Positions 14,201-17,543 of a stretch of 17,543 bases of DNA are shown here, in pieces. The stretch's first letter is position 1. The number at the start of each line of letters is the position of its first letter. The DNA is taken from positions 198,815 to 216,357 of the forward strand of contig NW_019091383.1 in NCBI RefSeq assembly GCF_001949145.1, written 5' to 3'. Origin of the DNA: Acanthaster planci. Lineage: Eukaryota; Echinodermata; Asteroidea; Valvatida; Acanthasteridae. Under the pieces are notes generated by a model. The model had not been told where the DNA came from. It did not search any database and saw only the letters and a program-made list of their open reading frames with translations. The position numbers were made by a program, and so were the translations under genes.

Positions 14201-17200
14201 GCAAAATATTTTTCATGCCCAAATAAATGTAACATTTAGAGCCTTTGTCTGGAACGACATCATGGTTTTGCTCATGAATATGGAAATTTCGTTTAGCATA
14301 AAACCCAGAGAGGCACCAAAACAATCTTTGCAATAGCGAAATAAAAATTGAAAATAATACAAATTAAGACACAAAGGTAAGCACTAACCCAAACGGGACG
14401 TCAAACCGTTTTTAAGTAACGCCAAAAAAAAAACGTCTCTGAGAAAAGTTCATCACACGGATCCTTTAGCATTCATTGCATGTAAGGTTTACTTTGAACA
14501 CAGAGCACATTATTCACTGGCTGTTAGAAATGACAAGAACACCTCCCAGCACTTCTTGTACAAACACATTACCGGTGGTCCCTGGTACTGTGTCCACCGG
14601 TGCCACGCACGGCTCCCCGTCAATGATATCCTGCGCTTCGTCGGTCGTGTTGAGAGGCGTCAGTCTGCAGAAGAAGGTGACGTCTGCTTCGCCGGTTCGC
14701 AGGGGCTCGGAGAGGGCCAGAACGGGTGCAAACATGTCCCCCGTCACCTTGGATGTGGCCGGTAGAATCTGGACGGAGCCCGACTCAAAGTCAAAGAGGG
14801 CCTCCTCAGCTAGAAAGCAGCATATCAGAAATTGAACCAGATCCATAAACAAGACACAAGCAACTTCACAAGTTTTCATCTGAAAACTCAGATTCTCATG
14901 AACAATGTTAGCATCAATTCCTAACATGGTTTCCCCAGCCCATTCAGCTGGAGGTGGCCAACCCCACTGATTTTAGTGACCACCTCACACTTAAAATAGA
15001 CAAAAATGAAAGGAAAAAGCAAAACAACTTAGATATATTGAAAAAGATCAGTTTTAAATCAATCAGAATGAAAAAGAGTGGCACGAACAAGATCGATTTA
15101 TTTTCGAGGGGAAATTTGGAGTAAATGTACTGATAGCCTAGATAGAATTTACTTGAGGCCTTTCTTAAAAAACTCGCTTGTTTTAGGCACTCAAAGTGTG
15201 GCAAAATTTGTTTGATTACTTTACACATAGTACCTCAGGGGAACCCTACTCCAAGCGCCTGGGTGGTTCAGCTTAGAAAATAAAACAAGCTGTTACTCTA
15301 TTGCGAACACTGTAAGGCCAACAGAATATCTTTTTAAAGCATGCCCTCACGGTTTAAACATCTGCAAGAGGCCAAACTTCTGAGCTTAAATCACAAGGCC
15401 AAAATGTCCATCGCACAGAACGAAGCAATTTCATTTCTGTGTGGATTCCACTGTCTACAAATGCTGTCTAAGGGACTCACTTGAGACTGCGTATCTTACT
15501 TTTAGATAAATCTGTCTGATACTGGACTCCGTCATCAGATTCTGCAGAACACTGCACCCGTAATATACCACCGCGCCCCGTGATACGATATCGCACCTGC
15601 ATTTCAAAAATGAAGAAAATTCTCGTGCATCAGTCACGTCATGAAAGTATGTGTCTTGTGTCTTTATATCCAAAATGGCCTCCGATGTCAAACGAAGCAG
15701 TTGAAATAGCTCAACACTTTGGGAAATGAAGAAGTCAAGACAGTGAGTTTTATATTTATCGTAGTGGGAATGCCAGATATAACATAATGCATGTTGGAAC
15801 CGATTTTTAACTCTCCCACACTCAGAGAAAACTTGGCACACTTCATTTTGTCCAAGGCTCCCACAGTAAACAATCCACCAGGTCTGAACGATCTCCATCC
15901 GGAACTGACCGTGTTTAGGAGGGCCTAACAGGTGACTCACCACTGCACTGTCTTCACCGATAAAAATCCGAACATTCTCAAATGCTAACCAGTTGGTGGG
16001 ATTATCTAAACAGAATTGAAAAGAAACATGTTACACGGCTCAGTAATAAAGGATACAGAACAATAACTAGACTATGGAGTACTGCAACACCCTGGCATTT
16101 CTGTTTGGTGCTAGGATACGTTCTTTTTCATCAAAACAGACAATGGCGAGGACTGGGCATTATCGGTCAATCTGCGTAATCCCTTGATTTCTGCGCAATC
16201 AGTCGATCTTACTGCACAACGTGCTGATGATTCTGTCATCAGTCAATCAAACCTTCATTCTCATTTATGGTTCTGAAAGATTGTTTCAGTTAAGGGAAGT
16301 CCGAGAGATTTCATAGAGTACTGACTAAAATTGCAATGTGATCCGGCTGATTGACCAATAGCACCCAACAGGCAGAGCCGTGGGAAAGACAGAAATACAA
16401 CTTGTGATGAGCAAACGATATGTAGGGTTTTGCAGGAAATTTCTTTAAATTGCTACACTGGATGTCAAAATGGAATAATCTCTCTTCTGGGGGAGAATAG
16501 TGTGGCACTGTGGGAAAAATTGAAGAAAAAAAAAGGACAAATGTCATATTTTGAACATATGACAAACGATTACCTGGTGGGACACCGGTAACCTCGCATT
16601 TTCCTGTGACATTAGACGATTCCACAGGTTCGCTGAGGAAAAGCATAAATCGTAAAACAATGTCAGACCATTTCATTTTCACAATAAATGATCAACTGCG
16701 AAAGAAATAAAACTTGAAGGAGTGGTGTGATGGTTGGTAACAATGACCAACCAAAGTGGTGAGACAAGAATTTCTAACTGAGAGGTCTTGCACCAAAGCT
16801 CCCATCAACCGGTCCTACCTGAGATGCAGGGTGACTTGTCCTGTAGTTATTCCATCAGCGTTGGGTACCAGGATTCTATCGCTACACAGGCTTGCTACAG
16901 GGTCCTTCTTAATTGTCACAAACCTGAAAAAAAAAACATGGGCATTGTATAAACAAACAGAAACTAATGAAACTAGGATTGTGAAACAGACAAGATCTAA
17001 AGGTGTGTGACACAACCCCGGATGTCCAGGGTGTAATGTCTGAAGTCATAAGCGAGTCCAGAAACAGTTAAATGATAGGCTACAATTACCCAGTCCGCCC
17101 TGCCGATGTGTCGGGGTTGAAGTACGCCGTGGTGCCTGGTGGGGAAGGGGCAGTCTCTCCACTGCACTGCACCTCAATACGCCGCCCCTGGGTGGTGATG
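5058..17200 (-). CDS. TCTN2: Tectonic-2, 13 C-terminal coding exons (5' end outside window)
   Basis: Tectonic-2 works at the ciliary transition zone in the MKS/B9 complex, where it supports the diffusion barrier, ciliogenesis and Hedgehog signalling. Join, 5'->3' on -: 17200-17090, 16923-16819, 16632-16574, 16005-15941, 15596-15500, 14809-14573, 11662-11270, 10605-10499, 10077-8400, 7931-7715, 7144-6917, 5918-5790, 5241-5058. Phases agree at all junctions, giving 1,202 residues. In order: repeated beta-rich N-terminal units (about 1-355), Cys signature CPCDLTANSCDVNCCCD (374-390), PDWFPFLCV (428-436), core, mucin-like insertion (about 694-859), NPGYITGK (895-902), FGEDHFSGC in exon 10, GLCYDVPTGV and the C-rich region, then a terminal membrane helix with KPW after it. 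Motifs resemble TCTN2 more than TCTN1 or TCTN3 (for example DWFPFLCV and ITQQEIL-like VIQHEIL). The signal peptide is not in the window. Confidence 0.93.
5242..5789 (-). other. TCTN2 intron (L-M), nothing else seen
   Basis: A 548-bp phase-2 intron. I searched it for an extra exon before finding that the 5241 acceptor solves the phase; none is needed. Confidence 0.7.
5790..5918 (-). CDS. TCTN2: TCTN2 exon L: cysteine-rich beta segment
   Basis: The acceptor is CAATACCCACAG and the donor CAC|GTAAGT. After a shared threonine it reads YTKSTVKLQCTGANGFVCNL and later FPVTSTVTF, ending in phase 2. The C…C pair and the PVTSTVTF strand fit the membrane-proximal part of tectonics. Confidence 0.92.
5919..6916 (-). 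other. TCTN2 intron (K-L), nothing else seen
   Basis: A 998-bp phase-2 intron. Short ORFs on both strands have no family features, and I see no transposon ends. Confidence 0.65.
6917..7144 (-). CDS. TCTN2: TCTN2 exon K: Thr-rich extension and GLCYDVPTGV block
   Basis: The acceptor is TTTCTCCTCAG. A Thr-rich stretch (IPTELPPTTEAMTTGE…) is followed by LLQGLCYDVPTGVNIEILYA and VIQHEILAAYV. The donor is AAC|GTATGA; the nearby GTAACG was rejected because only GTATGA leaves the two bases required by exon L. The conserved half matches the CLDIP…QQEIL region of TCTN2. Confidence 0.92.
7145..7714 (-). other. TCTN2 intron (J-K), nothing else seen
   Basis: A 570-bp phase-2 intron starting GTGAGT and ending TTTCTCCTCAG; no repeat recognised. 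Confidence 0.65.
7715..7931 (-). CDS. TCTN2: TCTN2 exon J: FGEDHFSGC block
   Basis: It encodes SLCSQSSLADVTFGEDHFSG, the tectonic-type SGCILRLGWSRFSNCSTLRE and a helix-like region ending NEENWAQVF, with donor CAA|GTGAGT (phase 2). The acceptor is ambiguous: CCCAG (exon from 7931) or CAAAG six bases earlier (exon from 7937), both in phase. I chose the CAG site. The block corresponds to the FGEN-x-SGC region of vertebrate TCTN2. Confidence 0.93.
7938..8399 (-). other. TCTN2 intron (I-J), nothing else seen
   Basis: A 462-bp phase-1 intron starting GTATTC. The bounds given assume the earlier CAAAG acceptor; with the preferred acceptor it extends to 7932. Confidence 0.65.
8400..10077 (-). CDS. 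TCTN2: TCTN2 exon I: 1,678-bp core exon with mucin-like insertion
   Basis: The acceptor is TTATTATCATTAG and the donor CAG|GTATTC (phase 0 in, phase 1 out). The 559 codons start LCTEDDLTAFTC, with DWFPFLCVETDN about 40 residues in, followed by the tectonic core (GFPVETLFNNN, CSWLSPIQFQVD, LDVRYELFWRSN). A Thr/Pro/Ser-rich stretch (8674-9171) then interrupts the core. The fold resumes with FTQRFTVKFT and NPGYITGKTVLSG. The exon is large beside its 59-393-bp neighbours, and part of the excess is the insertion. The long + strand ORF at 8702-9247 is its antisense shadow. Confidence 0.95.
9055..9120 (-). repeat. Coding minisatellite: PPTE repeats (12 bp, in 24-bp pairs)
   Basis: The + strand shows alternating GGCTCAGTGGGG and GGTTCAGTTGGG, a 12-bp unit with 24-bp higher-order periodicity. 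On the coding strand it gives SPPPTE(PPTE)n followed by PLTT, about five PPTE copies. The near identity of alternate copies points to recent expansion; all copies stay in frame. Confidence 0.93.
10078..10498 (-). other. TCTN2 intron (H-I), nothing else seen
   Basis: A 421-bp phase-0 intron starting GTGAGC, very A+T-rich, with acceptor TTATTATCATTAG. Confidence 0.65.
10499..10605 (-). CDS. TCTN2: TCTN2 exon H: tectonic cysteine signature
   Basis: The acceptor is TATCTTTCGCAG and the donor CAG|GTGAGC. It reads SQKETTFTNPAYTEVA, then PCPCDLTANSCDVNCCCDQ, and ends in phase 0. The clustered cysteines (CxC…C…CCC) are the signature of the tectonic family; the wording with a final CCCDQ is most like tectonic-2. 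Confidence 0.96.
10606..11269 (-). other. TCTN2 intron (G-H) carrying the 182-bp element
   Basis: A 664-bp phase-1 intron with donor GTAAGT and acceptor TTTCGCAG. Apart from the element at 10722-10911 I see no structure. Confidence 0.65.
10722..10911. mobile_element. Short piggyBac-type non-autonomous element in TCTN2 intron (G-H)
   Basis: TTAA occurs at both ends (10722-10725 and 10908-10911). The 182-bp body starts CCCCTTCGCACCGGGAA and its complement from the other end starts CCCCTTAGCGCCGGTAA, giving imperfect inverted ends. A TTAA duplication with CCC ends is typical of piggyBac-type elements. No coding capacity. Confidence 0.75.
11270..11662 (-). CDS. TCTN2: TCTN2 exon G: Thr/Pro linker plus repeat unit, phase 1-1
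   Basis: The acceptor is CTCTTTGGCAG and the donor CAG|GTAAGT. The 130 codons begin with SPIVITDQIDVV, pass through a Thr/Pro-rich linker (TTPAITTQLPSTF and neighbours, 11514-11624), then a repeat unit with SQIVFQEGDVAQSLEIRL and RGGLLVRCCATAEL, ending SINWTSAT. The EGD start followed by alternating hydrophobic residues recalls Calx-beta-like strands; that is a resemblance only. Confidence 0.87.
12401..12816. mobile_element. MITE with long inverted ends and TAA duplication (PIF/Harbinger-type)
   Basis: The left end GGGCCGCCAACCATTTAGAC (from 12404) continues CCAGTTTGAAAAGGGCCC. The complement of the right end, reading in from 12813, is GGGCCGGCGACCATTTAGAC then CCGGTTTGAAAAGGGCCC. The ends match over about 43 bp with few mismatches, and weaker similarity (CCGCCCTG / CTCGCCCTG) follows inside. 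TAA flanks both sides (12401-12403, 12814-12816). The 410-bp body has no ORF of note. Confidence 0.85.
12869..12917. repeat. Small imperfect hairpin
   Basis: Arms ATTTGATTGGGTGCT (12869-12883) and AGCATCCAATCAAAT (12903-12917) pair over 15 bp with one G:T-type mismatch around a 19-base loop. It could be a remnant of a small inverted-repeat element; no target duplication seen. Confidence 0.6.
13312..13723. mobile_element. piggyBac-type non-autonomous element, 404-bp body
   Basis: TTAA lies at 13312-13315 and 13720-13723. The left end begins CCCCTTGACGACGGGAA and the complement of the right end begins CCCCTTCGCGCCAGGACA, short imperfect inverted ends close to those of the 182-bp element at 10722. 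Overlapping ORFs at 13293-13723 cross the ends and have no transposase features. Confidence 0.72.
14573..14809 (-). CDS. TCTN2: TCTN2 exon F: symmetric phase 1-1 repeat exon
   Basis: The acceptor is TGCTTTCTAG (AG at 14810-14811) and the donor CCG|GTAATG. It encodes 78 full codons from EEALFDFESGSVQILPATSK through LALSEPLRTGEADVTFFCRL to VDTVPGTT. Both ends are phase 1, so the exon can be duplicated or skipped without a frameshift. Two cysteines (FFC, EPC) may pair. Confidence 0.85.
14810..15499 (-). other. TCTN2 intron (E-F), nothing else seen
   Basis: A 690-bp phase-1 intron, donor GTAAGA, A+T-rich. Confidence 0.65.
15500..15596 (-). CDS. TCTN2: TCTN2 exon E
   Basis: The acceptor is TTGAAATGCAG and the donor AAA|GTAAGA. 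The phase-0 reading is VRYRITGRGGILRVQCSAES, then DDGVQYQTDLSK, ending in phase 1. The longer open frame over the same bases gives CDIVSRGAVVYYGC; I rejected it because it does not fit the phases of exons D and F and lacks the repeat match GGILRVQC / GGLLVRCC. Confidence 0.85.
15597..15940 (-). other. TCTN2 intron (D-E), nothing else seen
   Basis: A 344-bp phase-0 intron, donor GTGAGT. It happens to be open in one frame together with exon E, but that frame is not the coding frame. Confidence 0.65.
15941..16005 (-). CDS. TCTN2: TCTN2 exon D
   Basis: The acceptor is ATTCTGTTTAG and the donor GTG|GTGAGT. After a split aspartate it reads NPTNWLAFENVRIFIGEDSAV and ends in phase 0. VRIFIGEDSAVVRYRI (across the junction with exon E) matches SQIVFQEGDVAQSLEIRL in exon G. 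Confidence 0.85.
16006..16573 (-). other. TCTN2 intron (C-D), nothing else seen
   Basis: A 568-bp phase-1 intron, donor GTAATC, acceptor ATTCTGTTTAG. Confidence 0.65.
16574..16632 (-). CDS. TCTN2: TCTN2 exon C (59 bp)
   Basis: This short exon lies between CTTTTCCTCAG and CAG|GTAATC. It reads EPVESSNVTGKCEVTGVPP after the shared serine and ends in phase 1. SEPVESSNVTGKC parallels SEPLRTGEADVTFFC in exon F. Its short length is supported by phase on both sides. Confidence 0.82.
16819..16923 (-). CDS. TCTN2: TCTN2 exon B: N-terminal repeat unit
   Basis: The acceptor follows a run of T (TTTTTTCAG) and the donor is CAG|GTAGGA. It reads FVTIKKDPVASLCSDRILVP, then NADGITTGQVTLHL, and ends in phase 2 with a serine shared with exon C. 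The end LHLSEP matches LALSEP in exon F, marking a second repeat unit. Confidence 0.85.
17090..17200 (-). CDS. TCTN2: TCTN2 exon A (first in window): N-terminal repeat unit
   Basis: The acceptor is CATCCTGCAG (17201-17210) and the donor TGG|GTAATT. One base completes an earlier codon, then 36 codons run from ITTQGRRIEVQCSG to the end in phase 2. The block RRIEVQCSGE resembles ILRVQCSAES in exon E and LLVRCCATAE in exon G, so this is the second half of a repeat unit that begins upstream. Because the first base needs two bases from another exon, the gene continues past the window edge. Confidence 0.85.
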
Positions 17201-17543
17201 CTGCAGGATGGGGAAAAATGAAGGACAATAGTAGCACAGGACAGTATCCAAGAATGCCCATACAGTAAAGATGAAGTCTTGAGTCTATTATAAGCTACTA
17301 TAGTTTAATGATGCAAACACTTTGCCAGGGGCAAGTTTGGAAACAAATTTAATTACCTACCTCTTGGTTTAGTTAAAAGTTTCTTAGTCGCTTAACAACA
17401 CCGTATTTGCCCTTTAGTAAAAATGATGTGATATGAAAACCTCGATCCCTTTAATACAAAGTTGGACTTGACCCTTGGGGGTTATTTGCTCAAGATCGCG
17501 ATTATTTTGGAAATTCAACCACAATGACACGGAGTGAATTTGT
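17201..17543 (-). other. Intron leading to upstream TCTN2 exons outside the window
   Basis: The acceptor CATCCTGCAG ends here and exon A needs two bases from an earlier exon, so this is intron. I see no exon, promoter or signal-peptide coding within it. Confidence 0.65.

Larger units (their letters stand above)
11663..14572 (-). other. TCTN2 largest intron (F-G, 2.9 kb), transposon-bearing
   Basis: A phase-1 intron with donor GTAATG. It contains a Harbinger-type MITE (12404-12813), a small hairpin (12869-12917) and a piggyBac-type element (13316-13719). The rest (11663-12400, 13724-14572) is A+T-rich and shows no exon that would fit the 1-1 phase. Confidence 0.65.

Noticed and set aside
15455-15943. 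162-codon - strand ORF covering exon E
   Set aside because: Its frame over the exon (CDIVSRGAVVYYGC) does not fit the phases of exons D and F; the shorter frame does and shows the repeat match.

Overview
This is an intron-rich nuclear segment from a ciliated animal. Exons are 59-1,678 bp, bounded by GT/AG sites and joined by consistent reading phase. Introns are A+T-rich and hold short non-autonomous DNA transposons. The proteins and small introns suggest an invertebrate; I cannot fix the phylum. There are no bacterial features.

Two genes converge tail to tail. On the + strand, about 1-2246, are the last five or six coding exons of an unrecognised, very lysine/acid-rich protein ending in a stop at 2244-2246. 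On the - strand, 17200 down to 5058, are the last 13 coding exons of tectonic-2 (TCTN2), the membrane-anchored lumenal/extracellular member of the ciliary transition-zone MKS/B9 complex. Its start and signal peptide lie beyond the right edge. All 12 introns agree in phase and the joined exons give 1,202 residues up to the stop. The family is clear from the cysteine signature CPCDLTANSCDVNCCCD, the PDWFPFLCV motif, NPGYITGK, FGEDHFSGC, a cysteine-rich C-terminal region and a terminal membrane helix.

The main novelty is the shape of this tectonic. As far as I recall, vertebrate TCTN2 is about 700 residues, with a short N-terminal region before the cysteine motif. Here at least 355 residues precede exon 8 and contain about five repeats of one beta-strand-rich unit, partly in phase 1-1 exons. 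Three Thr/Pro-rich, mucin-like stretches interrupt the fold. The longest is about 166 residues, includes a coded PPTE minisatellite, and sits between two core strands.

Layout, left to right: + strand gene with a minisatellite that copies its own splice donor (1-2246); 65-bp tandem repeats (2244-2466); a 673-bp Harbinger-type MITE (2510-3182); intergenic sequence or 3' UTR (3186-5057); TCTN2 (5058-17200). Its introns contain two piggyBac-type elements (10726-10907, 13316-13719), a second Harbinger-type MITE (12404-12813) and a small hairpin (12869-12917). From 17201 to the end is intron leading to exons outside the window.
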